The notes beneath the pieces are model-generated. The model saw only the letters and a program-made list of their open reading frames with translations, was not told the DNA's origin and searched no databases. A DNA stretch of 59,009 nt from Acidimicrobiales bacterium (lineage in GTDB: Bacteria > Actinomycetota > Acidimicrobiia > Acidimicrobiales > UBA8592), in the NCBI GenBank assembly GCA_030740795.1, contig JASLWO010000038.1, positions 1 through 59,009 of the forward strand, written 5' to 3'. Made by a program: the position numbers and the translations under genes. Below, piece by piece: positions 9,176 through 17,290 of this stretch. Within the stretch, counting starts at the first letter, position 1, and each line of letters opens with the position of its first letter.

Positions 9176-10903
9176 CTACCCAACGAATTCTATATCAAAA
9201 TTTTCTCTGATTTGGTTAATATTTTCAACCGTTGTCGTGCTATCTGTTCGGTACCAGATGACCGTTAAGCCTTCACCTGCAATGCCTGAGGTAACCGCTG
9301 CAGTTAGTCCGTCAAGTGAGGTAGGTATTTCTACAGTGATACCGGCGGCAGCTAGAATTTCCGGCAAAGCTAAATTTGGTGACGTCGTATAGAACTTGTT
9401 GAAGATTTCTTTATCAACTGATTGTGCTACGGGAAGGGAGGAGAAAATTCCACCACCTTTATTATCAAAAATGACTATTGTGAGATCTGTTTGCAACCGG
9501 TCAGCGGCAAAAAAGCCTCCAATATCATGGGTAGCGGCTACATCCCCGACAACCGCAAGTGTTTTCCCATCGGCGCCAAATGCTACTCCAACGCTAGTTG
9601 AGACCACGCCATCAATTCCATTAGCCCCTCTGTTACTTATAGTTCTATAGGCATTTCCTTTATTCATAAATGCCAATTCAGCATTTCTGATAGTCATTGA
9701 ATTTGACAAAACGATTGTTGCCCCATCAGGAACCCCTAGACGTACAGCTTGAATTGCCGATATTCCACTTTTAGCTGCCGACATTGACTCGCTTATAATC
9801 GAAGTCGCTTTTGAATCAGCTTCTCTCCATTTCATCAACCAGTCTGAATCAGGTCGAATTTGTTTCTCAGAATCTTCAAATCCGCAAAAGAGATTACCTT
9901 GATGAGCTTCCACGAGTTGATTTGAAGGGTCGCTCCAATCTGTACCTGGCGAAACAAGTATTTTTTTCAATGGAGGGTTTTTCGCTGCCCATTTGCGGTA
10001 TTCCTTAGAAGTAGGAGTTAATCCTGTGTGTACAATCGCTTCAACTCCCTTAAGGCTTTGCGTGAAATGCTCTGAACCACAAAGAATTTCGGCGGTAGTG
10101 ATTACATTATGCTGTTGACCCATAGATCCACCTCTCATTTGAGAAGCGGGATCAGCAAGAATAGGCCAACCAGCAAATTGGCTGAAAAAGAGAATTTGTT
10201 GTAGTTCCACGTTTGTAAAATCATTCGGTCCCACAACTACCAATCCCCTCTCATATTGGACTGCTAGCTCTTCAAGTCTCTTTCTACCGCTAGGGACAGC
10301 ATTTGAAATTTCAAAAGGTTTCAAGGTCGCTATTGGTTTGCTTAGTTCTCCATCTGGCTCAAGAGGTTCACGGAAAGGCCAATTTAGGTGAACCGGTCCT
10401 TGTCCAACTTGTGCCCGTTCCCATGCGCGCACAGCAATACTTCGAGCAAACATTTCATCCACTTCGGTCGCAACTGGAAGGTCAAAACCCCAGCGTACGT
10501 TTCGACCATATAAGTTTACTTGATCTATTGTTTGACCAGCCCCCCATTGTCTTTGCTCAGGTGGTCGATCAGCTGAGCAAACGATCATCGGAACTCCTGC
10601 ATGATTAGCTTCTACTACTGCAGGTAGATAATTTGCCGAAGATGTTCCTGAGGTGCATATCAGAATGCAAGGAACTCCAGATGATTTAGCATTCCCAAGC
10701 GCATAGAAACTCGCAACTCGTTCATCAAGCACAACCCTTATTTCTAATCCAACAGCGTGAGCTGAAAGGACTAACGGCGTACTCCTTGATCCTGGCGAAA
10801 TAATGACTTCTTTAACCCCGAGAGCTTTAATTTCGGCAAAAAACCGAAGGCACAGCGGATATGGAGAGCTCTTTTCTTTATCATTTGATGATTTCGTATT
10901 CAC
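9176..10903 (-). CDS. menD: SEPHCHC synthase (ThDP-dependent)
   Basis: A 575-residue thiamine-diphosphate enzyme. ISPGSRSTPLVLSA near the N-terminus and CTSGTSSANYLPAVVEA are diagnostic of MenD; the ThDP/Mg region GDVAATHDIGG and DNKGGGIFSSLP follows. It adds a decarboxylated 2-oxoglutarate unit to isochorismate, the first committed step of menaquinone synthesis. No menF (isochorismate synthase) is in the window. The upstream intergenic region carries a long dyad (10919-10949) shared with the divergent oxidase gene. Confidence 0.93.
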   Translation of the reverse strand: MNTKSSNDKEKSSPYPLCLRFFAEIKALGVKEVIISPGSRSTPLVLSAHAVGLEIRVVLDERVASFYALGNAKSSGVPCILICTSGTSSANYLPAVVEANHAGVPMIVCSADRPPEQRQWGAGQTIDQVNLYGRNVRWGFDLPVATEVDEMFARSIAVRAWERAQVGQGPVHLNWPFREPLEPDGELSKPIATLKPFEISNAVPSGRKRLEELAVQYERGLVVVGPNDFTNVELQQILFFSQFAGWPILADPASQMRGGSMGQQHNVITTAEILCGSEHFTQSLKGVEAIVHTGLTPTSKEYRKWAAKNPPLKKILVSPGTDWSDPSNQLVEAHQGNLFCGFEDSEKQIRPDSDWLMKWREADSKATSIISESMSAAKSGISAIQAVRLGVPDGATIVLSNSMTIRNAELAFMNKGNAYRTISNRGANGIDGVVSTSVGVAFGADGKTLAVVGDVAATHDIGGFFAADRLQTDLTIVIFDNKGGGIFSSLPVAQSVDKEIFNKFYTTSPNLALPEILAAAGITVEIPTSLDGLTAAVTSGIAGEGLTVIWYRTDSTTTVENINQIRENFDIEFVG

Positions 10904-10918
10904 TAGTTAAAAGTGTAG

Positions 10919-10949
10919 GAGTAAAGAGGTCCGAGACCTAACTTTACTC
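10919..10949. promoter_or_regulatory. Long dyad between menD and the FAD oxidase
   Basis: Arms GAGTAAAG (10919-10926) and CTTTACTC (10942-10949) are perfect complements, and inside them GGTC (10928-10931) pairs with GACC (10935-10938). AGTG (10912-10915) and CACT (10949-10952) extend the symmetry imperfectly. It lies in the 79-base divergent gap, too far from any gene end to be a terminator, so an operator or a 5' leader hairpin is likely. The regulator is unknown. Confidence 0.4.
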
Positions 10950-10982
10950 ACTTTAAAGATTCTTACCCTTTCGTATTCTTCA

Positions 10983-12362
10983 GTGTCGGATTACTCTCAG
11001 GACATGGATCTTGAAACGTTAAAAGCCGTGCTTAAACCAAATAGAATTGTAGAAGACCAACAAATTATTTCTGGTTTCACTGCTGACTGGACTGGGAGGT
11101 ACAAAGGGCATACAACTGCTCTTGCTCTGCCTGAGACTCCTCTGGAAGTTGCTGAAATCCTTAAGTGGTGCTCCAACAATAAAGTCGCCGTTGTCCCTCA
11201 AGGCGGGAACACTGGAATGGTAGGCGGGAGTGTCCCAATGCATGGCGAGATGATTATTTCTTTACGAAAAATGACCAAGGTAGAGTTCAGTGAAAATAGT
11301 GTCGGGCAACTCATAGTTGAAGCGGGAGCTAGCTTGGCTTCGATTCAGGAAAAATCTTTAGAAATGGGCTGGATGTTTGGTATTGACTTCACCGCACGTG
11401 ACTCAGCAACTATTGGTGGAGCTATAGCTACTAATGCTGGGGGCAATCACGTAATTAGATACGGTGATACCCGCAAACAATTACTTGATGTTGAAGCTGT
11501 AACAGGTTTAGGAGTAATAGTCGGAGGTGTTAGAGGTCTAGTGAAGGATAATACTGGATACCATCTCCCCAGTTTATTATGTGGAAGCGAAGGAACACTG
11601 GCGATCGTCACACGGGCACGGCTTCGCCTTTGGGCAAAACCTGATGAAAGGGTTGTCGTGCTTTTCGGTTTGGATACCCCTGAAGAAGCTCTTGGCCTCA
11701 TAGAAGTTTTTTCACGTACAAGTCAGGATATTCTCGCTTGTGAAATCTTCTTTCAAAATGGGGTGAATCTCGTTTCTAATCTTTTTGGTCTTGAAACCCT
11801 CTGGGAGGGGAAACATTCCACATACTTACTGCTTGAATTCGCGGGCGGGAATGGAGTCATGGACCGGCTTAACACAGGTGCTTGCGGGGAACTCCTCAAT
11901 GAATTTGGTTCAATCGCCATAGGAGAAGGGAAAGCCAATCGATCTCGGCTTTGGAGTTACAGGTCACTACACACAGAAGCAATATCTTCTTCTGGCATCC
12001 CACATAAGATTGATGTGACAATCCCACATAACCAGTTTCTGGACTTCTTCCAAAGAATTAATTCGGTTGTCAAAAGATGCGATAGTAACGCTGAAACATA
12101 TCTATTTGGTCATGCAGGGGATGGCAACATTCATGTCAATGTGATTGGTCCTGGCGAAAATGACTTAAAAGTAGACGAAGCAGTCCTTGAATTTGTCGCT
12201 TCTCTGGGTGGAAGCATCTCTGCCGAGCACGGAATTGGGCGAGCGAAATCAAAATATCTACATCTTCGGAGAACCTCAGAAGAAATTTCTTTGCTGAAGA
12301 AGTTAAAAGGAGTCTTTGACCCTGCTGGGATTCTTAATCCGGGTGTAATCTTTCCCGAGTGA
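10983..12362 (+). CDS. FAD-linked D-2-hydroxyacid dehydrogenase (GlcD/DLD type)
   Basis: A 459-residue VAO-family flavoprotein. The FAD_binding_4 domain contains VVPQGGNTGMVGGS and DSATIGGAIATNAGG; the C-terminal FAD-oxidase domain contains LFGHAGDGNIHVN and SAEHGIGRAK. The order and length match D-lactate, D-2-hydroxyglutarate and glycolate oxidase subunit GlcD relatives. It probably passes electrons from a D-2-hydroxyacid to the quinone pool, and it is divergent from menD. The start is GTG 10983; ATG 11004 is an alternative. The substrate is not decidable from the sequence. Confidence 0.85.
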   Translation: MSDYSQDMDLETLKAVLKPNRIVEDQQIISGFTADWTGRYKGHTTALALPETPLEVAEILKWCSNNKVAVVPQGGNTGMVGGSVPMHGEMIISLRKMTKVEFSENSVGQLIVEAGASLASIQEKSLEMGWMFGIDFTARDSATIGGAIATNAGGNHVIRYGDTRKQLLDVEAVTGLGVIVGGVRGLVKDNTGYHLPSLLCGSEGTLAIVTRARLRLWAKPDERVVVLFGLDTPEEALGLIEVFSRTSQDILACEIFFQNGVNLVSNLFGLETLWEGKHSTYLLLEFAGGNGVMDRLNTGACGELLNEFGSIAIGEGKANRSRLWSYRSLHTEAISSSGIPHKIDVTIPHNQFLDFFQRINSVVKRCDSNAETYLFGHAGDGNIHVNVIGPGENDLKVDEAVLEFVASLGGSISAEHGIGRAKSKYLHLRRTSEEISLLKKLKGVFDPAGILNPGVIFPE

Positions 12363-12482
12363 TTCATGCACTATTAGCTCCGTTTTATAGAAATTTAATT
12401 AGTTTGACCGAAATTACCGTTTCGAAGTGCTTGTTTCGGCAATAATGGAATATCCAAGCCTGAGAATTTGTTATTAGGAAAT

Positions 12483-12488
12483 AAGGAG
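12483..12488 (+). promoter_or_regulatory. Ribosome binding site deciding the rpe start
   Basis: AAGGAG lies 9 nt before ATG 12498. The longer frame from TTG 12468 has no such signal, and the family starts near SIEICPSILPADF. Confidence 0.6.
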
Positions 12489-12497
12489 AAGCTAGGA

Positions 12498-13184
12498 ATG
12501 GCCTCAAATAGTGATGCTTTATCCATAGAAATTTGCCCTTCGATTCTCCCTGCTGACTTCAGTCGCCTAGGCGAAGAAGTAAAAATGTTAGAAGATTCAG
12601 GAGCTGACCGTATCCATTGGGACGTGATGGATGGGAACTTTGTCCCGAATCTGACTGTGGGGCCAGATGTTGTAGCTTCATGTAGGAAATGTGTGACGAT
12701 ACCATTTGAAGCTCATCTAATGGTTGAAGACCCTGACTTGCTCGCCCCGCTTTACGTTGAGGCTGGCTGCGATTTAATTATGGTTCATGTGGAATCTGTT
12801 CGTCACCTTGACAGAACCTTAAATGAAATTTTGAAACTTGGTGCTAAGGCTGGAGTAACCTTAAATCCCTCTACGCCACTTGAAACCATCGAGAATGTGA
12901 TCCATTTAGTTGATCAAGTCCTCATTATGTCGGTAAATCCAGGATTTGGTGGGCAGAAGTACTTAGCATCTCAAGAGCCTAAAATAACAAAGCTACGAAA
13001 TTCAATTGCAGAACAAGGCCATGCGATTGACATTGAAATTGATGGCGGGATAAATGAAGGAACTATAAGCCAAGCGACATCCGCTGGAGCAAATATTTTT
13101 GTTGCAGGTAGCGCCATCTTTAACCACCCTGAAGGCCCTGCCAGTGCTATCTCTGCTCTAAGGGAGATAGCAGTTAATACTTAG
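12498..13184 (+). CDS. rpe: Ribulose-phosphate 3-epimerase
   Basis: A 228-residue TIM barrel that interconverts ribulose-5-P and xylulose-5-P in the pentose phosphate pathway. Diagnostic strands are present: CPSILPADFSRLGEE, HWDVMDGNFVPNLT (metal His/Asp), EAHLMVEDPD, MSVNPGFGGQKY, and IEIDGGIN. Start chosen at ATG 12498 from a good Shine-Dalgarno. Three bases separate its stop from the next ORF, a lipoprotein. Confidence 0.94.
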   Translation: MASNSDALSIEICPSILPADFSRLGEEVKMLEDSGADRIHWDVMDGNFVPNLTVGPDVVASCRKCVTIPFEAHLMVEDPDLLAPLYVEAGCDLIMVHVESVRHLDRTLNEILKLGAKAGVTLNPSTPLETIENVIHLVDQVLIMSVNPGFGGQKYLASQEPKITKLRNSIAEQGHAIDIEIDGGINEGTISQATSAGANIFVAGSAIFNHPEGPASAISALREIAVNT

Positions 13185-13186
13185 AG

Positions 13187-13639
13187 ATGCCACGTATAAC
13201 ATCTCTCCTTGTCACCTTAATCTTAGTTTCCTTCTTCTCTAGTTGTTCATCCGAGATCGAAGAAGACCCTTTAGCTTTTTGTGAGAAATTTATTGAGATT
13301 ACCTCTCCAGAAGCCCCACTGAACAACTTTGATTTTGATGACCCAGAAAGTGTGTCTCTGGCTGTAGCGGACCTTACTAGTCTTACATCAATACCGCCGG
13401 ATTCTATAGCTGAACAGGCTCGCACTGTTGTAAATTTGTATAAAGCAATTCTGGAAACTCTTGTCTCGGTTTCTCCCAATGATCGGCCTAGCGCTTTACA
13501 GAAATTTCAATCAGATATTGATCAAGCATCAAGTTCAATTGAAGCTTTAGCCGCTTACGGTACCAATGATTGTGGAATTATTTTTACTGAGGACAATCTA
13601 GTTCCTGTCGCCCCAATTCCTTTAGACCTAAATAACTAG
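13187..13639 (+). CDS. Predicted small lipoprotein, unknown function
   Basis: A 150-residue protein with an N-terminal hydrophobic signal (about residues 5-17) ending in FFSSCSS, a plausible lipobox Cys near residue 20. The mature part is acidic, mostly helical in appearance, and has two further Cys residues (one in DCGII near the C-terminus) that could pair. No family recognised. It directly follows rpe and converges on clpP with 16 nt between stops. Confidence 0.65.
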   Translation: MPRITSLLVTLILVSFFSSCSSEIEEDPLAFCEKFIEITSPEAPLNNFDFDDPESVSLAVADLTSLTSIPPDSIAEQARTVVNLYKAILETLVSVSPNDRPSALQKFQSDIDQASSSIEALAAYGTNDCGIIFTEDNLVPVAPIPLDLNN

Positions 13640-13655
13640 CAGCGAAACTGAACCT

Positions 13656-14249
13656 TTAGTCAACTTCTCCCCTAGTCGTAATCACATGATCAACGATGCC
13701 ATATTCTTTAGCTTCTTCAGCTGTGAACCATCTATCCCTATCCGAATCTGATTGCACTTGTTCAACAGTCTGCCCAGTGTGTCCTGCTATGAGCTCAGCC
13801 ATCAATTTTTTTATGTAGCCTAGTTGCTCTGCCTGAATAGCAATGTCAGAGGCTTGGCCTTGTATCCCTCCAAGAGGCTGATGCATCATGATTCTTGCAT
13901 GCTTCAAAGCGTATCTTTTTCCTGCCGCCCCTGCCCCAAGAAGGAATTGGCCCATTGAGGCTCCTAACCCCAAACATAAAGTTGCTACGTCAGGTTTAAT
14001 CAGCTGCATAGTGTCATAAATCGCCATTCCAGCTGTAACGGAACCACCGGGTGAGTTGATATACAGCCATATGTCTTTATCAGTATCTTCACCTTCCAAG
14101 TACAATAATTGCGCGGTGATCTCTTTAGCTATTTCATCATCAACCGTGTCCCATAGCATCACTATACGATTTCTCAATAACTGTGAATAGACGTTGAACT
14201 GCCCAGCCATTCGGGAAACGTCGTCGGATGCATTAGTAAGTATGGCCAT
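13656..14249 (-). CDS. clpP: ATP-dependent Clp protease proteolytic subunit
   Basis: A 197-residue S14 peptidase. The catalytic triad is visible: Ser98 in LGASMGQ, His123 in MMHQP, and Asp about 172 in SDRDRWFTA. The [11 protein letters not shown] strand forms the substrate groove. It is the chamber subunit partnered by ClpX or ClpC. Only one clpP copy is here, whereas many actinobacteria carry a clpP1-clpP2 pair, so the second may be elsewhere. It lies downstream of tRNA-Leu on the same strand; an AGGAG precedes the start by about 11 nt. Confidence 0.95.
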   Translation of the reverse strand: MAILTNASDDVSRMAGQFNVYSQLLRNRIVMLWDTVDDEIAKEITAQLLYLEGEDTDKDIWLYINSPGGSVTAGMAIYDTMQLIKPDVATLCLGLGASMGQFLLGAGAAGKRYALKHARIMMHQPLGGIQGQASDIAIQAEQLGYIKKLMAELIAGHTGQTVEQVQSDSDRDRWFTAEEAKEYGIVDHVITTRGEVD

Positions 14250-14335
14250 ATTTTCAGTTCTCCTATTTTTACTGTTTTCTAGTAGTGTTCTAATTTTATA
14301 GGCTTGATCTCACGAAGCCATATTCTAATTTGTAA

Positions 14336-14422
14336 TGGTGCGCCGGGTGGGACTTGAACCCACACATCCTAATGGACACAGGGACCTAAACCCTGCGCGT
14401 CTGCCAATTCCGCCACCGGCGC
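14336..14422 (-). tRNA. tRNA-Leu (anticodon UAG)
   Basis: An 87-nt class II tRNA. The acceptor stem GCGCCGG/CCGGCGC closes perfectly, the CCA end is encoded (14336-14338), and the T arm GTGGG-TTCAAGT-CCCAC is intact. The anticodon loop TTTAGGT gives anticodon UAG at 14386-14388, and the long variable arm expected for tRNA-Leu is present. It reads CUN, chiefly CUA, codons. Confidence 0.96.
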
Positions 14423-14482
14423 TTGGTTTCGTAAGGTTATCTGCGTTCCGGTAATAACTGACAGATTGCCACTAGGGGTGAA

Positions 14483-15280
14483 TCATCCTTCTACAGGTCT
14501 GAAAAAAGGTGGAGATATAACGTCTGCAGAACCTTTGACGAATAAACCTGCTGGCGCTCTACCCGTAGCTCTTTTCACTCCAGTTGGTTCAATGAAACCC
14601 GGAGTTGCTTTTACTTTTCTTGAAAAGTTAGCTGGGTCAATGCCGCTCCGCCAGACAGATTCATAGACAAGTCGCAAATCTGAAATTGTGAACTGTTCAT
14701 CTACGAATGCGGTAGCGAGTGTCGTGTACTCAAGCTTGGATGCTGCTCGCTCTAGCCCGTCTCGAAGCATGTCGGCATGATCGAATGCAAGAATTGGACC
14801 TTCCTCAACCCCGAGCGCTGGGTTGAATTCAGGTAAATCGTCAACTGCCCAGAAGCGTGCTGATCTTGCATCCGACCCCGCTCGCGGCGTTCCAGGGTCA
14901 GGCATAAACGCAAGGTATGCCACCGACGTGACGCGCATTTTTTCATCTCGTGCGTCCCTTCCAGGTGTTGAATATGTCTGCAATTGTTCCAAATGCGCAG
15001 GTTCTGCTGTTAGGCCTGTTTCCTCAGTAAGTTCTCTAAGAGCCGTTTGTGTTATGGACTCGTCGGGATTGAGATGCCCTCCTGGCAATGCCCACGATCC
15101 ACTTTGGGGAGGATTAGCTCGCTCTACGAGCAGAACGGCCAATCTTCCAGACCTGATGGTGAGTAGAATAACATCAGCTGTTACCGCATTTGGTGGGTAA
15201 TCTCGTGGTTCATAATTTGTAATGAAGGCGCGATCTTCTTCTGAAAGGCGTTTGCTATAGAGGGATTGTTTGATATTCAT
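14483..15280 (-). CDS. Nudix-wHTH protein, NrtR-like regulator of NAD salvage
   Basis: A 265-residue protein: a Nudix domain (about residues 30-165) followed by a winged-helix-like domain (about 170-240, FTISDLRLVYESVW... then FSRKVKATPGF). This is the architecture of NrtR, the ADP-ribose-responsive repressor of NAD genes. The Nudix box at 68-90 is complete (G-x5-E-x7-REL-x-EE-x-GL), so it may still hydrolyse ADP-ribose-like substrates. Its ATG overlaps the pncA stop by 4 nt, placing it last in pncB-pncA-nrtR. Lines inside the gene are 53-60% GC by my count, against 38-45% nearby, suggesting transfer. NrtR function is inferred from context and architecture. Confidence 0.78.
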   Translation of the reverse strand: MNIKQSLYSKRLSEEDRAFITNYEPRDYPPNAVTADVILLTIRSGRLAVLLVERANPPQSGSWALPGGHLNPDESITQTALRELTEETGLTAEPAHLEQLQTYSTPGRDARDEKMRVTSVAYLAFMPDPGTPRAGSDARSARFWAVDDLPEFNPALGVEEGPILAFDHADMLRDGLERAASKLEYTTLATAFVDEQFTISDLRLVYESVWRSGIDPANFSRKVKATPGFIEPTGVKRATGRAPAGLFVKGSADVISPPFFRPVEG

Positions 15281-15855
15281 TTGGAGTCCACTACCTCAAC
15301 GCCAGCAGTTTCAAGTTCTGAAATTGTAGAATCTATAGCATCCGGAGAAACCGCTGCGGAGAATTGTGTCAAAACTCTTGTCCGGTAGCCGTAGCGAGCA
15401 CTATCAATCGCTGTTGCTTTCACACAATAGTCAAAAGCTAAACCTACGACGTCAACATGTGTTACCTGTCTTTGTTTAAGAATTTCGTTTAGCACTGTTT
15501 CTTGCTCGTCAACGCCTTCAAATCCTGAATACGCTGCATTGAACATTCCTTTTTTTATCCTACATGCAATAAGGTGCAAGACATTTGCTAGCGCAGGGTG
15601 AAGTTCTGCTTCTTCTGAACCAGCGATTCCATGTTCAGGCCAAGTATTTACATAGTCGGGGTTTTCAGCAAAATGCGATTCGGGTTGTATATGCCAATCT
15701 TGTGTTGTTATAACGTACTTATATCCATGATCAGATTCGAGAAGCGTAGCAATGTTCTCAGCAAGACTATTACCGCCTATAACCGGCATGGATCCCCCTT
15801 CGCAGAATGTTGGCTGCACATCTACTACTAAAAGAGCTTTAGCGGGACTATCCAT
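15277..15855 (-). CDS. pncA: Nicotinamidase
   Basis: A protein of about 192 residues in the isochorismatase-like hydrolase family. The catalytic Asp is in LLVVDVQPTF, Lys in CRIKKGMF, and nucleophilic Cys in AFDYCVKATA; HFAENPDYVNTWPEH supplies metal-site residues. It deamidates nicotinamide to nicotinate, the substrate of PncB. I choose ATG 15855 (MDSPAKALL), which overlaps the pncB stop by 8 nt, instead of the 18-codon longer frame. It sits between pncB and the NrtR-like gene, completing the salvage operon. Confidence 0.9.
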   Translation of the reverse strand: MDSPAKALLVVDVQPTFCEGGSMPVIGGNSLAENIATLLESDHGYKYVITTQDWHIQPESHFAENPDYVNTWPEHGIAGSEEAELHPALANVLHLIACRIKKGMFNAAYSGFEGVDEQETVLNEILKQRQVTHVDVVGLAFDYCVKATAIDSARYGYRTRVLTQFSAAVSPDAIDSTISELETAGVEVVDSK

Positions 15856-17185
15856 CGGTTTCCTTGTTTTCATAGATGACTGTTGGGACAGCCGGATCAC
15901 CATTAACACATAGGCGGATTTCCTCTGGGATTTCAGAAAGGACTTTAGTTAAATGAGTTCGCGCATCTTCTAAAGATAAATCCTCTTTCACGACGCCACC
16001 CTCAACCAGTTGATATTGGAGATCCCGGTAATTTCCTGAGGGAACTTCTATGTTCTTATGGGATTTTACAAATAAGGATTCCTCAATAGCAGCTCCGGCA
16101 AGGTCTCTCTTCCTCTTCGCCAATTTCCGCCCGCCTTTTGATATTTTTCCTTTTGAAGTCTTAGCCACAATCCGCATTGTTTTTTCTGGAGAGCTGCCCT
16201 CTATAGCGACAAGTTTGTATACAAAACCTGCAGATCCGGCTCCTGACCCAGTTACGAGCCTATGTCCTGCCTCAAATGCGTCTATCGGCGCATTTACTAA
16301 ATCTGCAATCCGGTATTCGTCAAGATCCCCTGAGACCATTATTTCAGCTTGATGTGCCCCTAAATCATCTAGCAAATTTCTAGCGATTTGTGCTTCAGTT
16401 GCTAAATCTCCTGAGTCTATTCTTATGCCCCTCAAGTTCGCGTTTGTTGAATTGACTGCGTTACGAATACCTTTTTCTATGTCGTAAGTATCGACTAGAA
16501 AAATTGAATCCTCACCTAGGTGTTCTGATTGAGTTTGAAATGCTTCTATTTCTGATTCAAATGCAAGAGTGAACGCGTGAGAAGCCGTTCCAGCTGTTGG
16601 AATTCCCCATCTTCGCCCTGCTTCCAGGTTAGAGGTGACATCAACTCCGCCAATATAGGCGGCTCGGGCCGCATGTACTCCTGCTTCCGGTGTGATCCTT
16701 CTAGATCCTGCCTCCATAACGTATCTTCCTGCTGCTGCTCCTACTATGCGGCTTGCAGCTGATGCAACTGCTGAATCGAAGTTGGTTATTGACAGTATTA
16801 AGGTTTCAAGGATTAAAGCCTCACCCAACCGCGATTCAACTGTAATGACTGGGCTCAAGGGAAAGTAAATTTCTCCTTCTCTATAGCCCGTGATATCTCC
16901 ACTGAACTGGAACCCTGTTAACCAATTTTTGGTCGGAGATGATATTATTTTTTGTCGCTCGAGGTAAGCGAGATGCTCTTTGTTGAATTTGAGATTCTGA
17001 AGAGTTTGCAGCAGGCGTCCATTCCCTGCGTAAACCCCGTAAGGTCGCCCGAGTGGAATCTCACGCGCGAAAACTTCAAACGCTGATTTTTTATCCGCAT
17101 GCCCTGCCTTTACTAGTGCGTCAAGCATTGTGAATTCATAATGGTCAGTGTGGAGTACTTGTGATTTTAGAAATTCGTTGTCCAA
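15848..17185 (-). CDS. pncB: Nicotinate phosphoribosyltransferase
   Basis: A 445-residue protein with the N-terminal TDHYEFTMLDALVKAGH typical of PncB, a central GVHAARAAYIGGVDVTSNLEAG block, GTASHAFTLAFE with the catalytic-site His, and GIRIDSGDLATEA with the PRPP-binding Asp. It converts nicotinate and PRPP, with ATP, to nicotinate mononucleotide. First gene of the pncB-pncA-nrtR operon. A 15-bp palindrome lies 33 bp upstream of the start. Confidence 0.93.
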   Translation of the reverse strand: MDNEFLKSQVLHTDHYEFTMLDALVKAGHADKKSAFEVFAREIPLGRPYGVYAGNGRLLQTLQNLKFNKEHLAYLERQKIISSPTKNWLTGFQFSGDITGYREGEIYFPLSPVITVESRLGEALILETLILSITNFDSAVASAASRIVGAAAGRYVMEAGSRRITPEAGVHAARAAYIGGVDVTSNLEAGRRWGIPTAGTASHAFTLAFESEIEAFQTQSEHLGEDSIFLVDTYDIEKGIRNAVNSTNANLRGIRIDSGDLATEAQIARNLLDDLGAHQAEIMVSGDLDEYRIADLVNAPIDAFEAGHRLVTGSGAGSAGFVYKLVAIEGSSPEKTMRIVAKTSKGKISKGGRKLAKRKRDLAGAAIEESLFVKSHKNIEVPSGNYRDLQYQLVEGGVVKEDLSLEDARTHLTKVLSEIPEEIRLCVNGDPAVPTVIYENKETDG

Positions 17186-17217
17186 TTTAGGCCTTAAATA
17201 AGTTTCAATATGACTTT

Positions 17218-17232
17218 ACCATTTTAAATGGT
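17218..17232. promoter_or_regulatory. Palindrome between pncB and the MFS gene, candidate NrtR operator
   Basis: ACCATTT-T-AAATGGT is a perfect 7-bp dyad with one central base, 33 bp before pncB and 58 bp before the divergent MFS ATG. It is flanked by two direct TATGAC hexamers (17209-17214 and 17236-17241). An operator shared by both transcripts is plausible; identity of the repressor is inferred from the NrtR-like gene in the operon. Confidence 0.42.
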
Positions 17233-17290
17233 CAGTATGACAATATTAATTTGATGTGGCTTCTGCCCCTTTCGGAAGTAGCTTCAAGTG

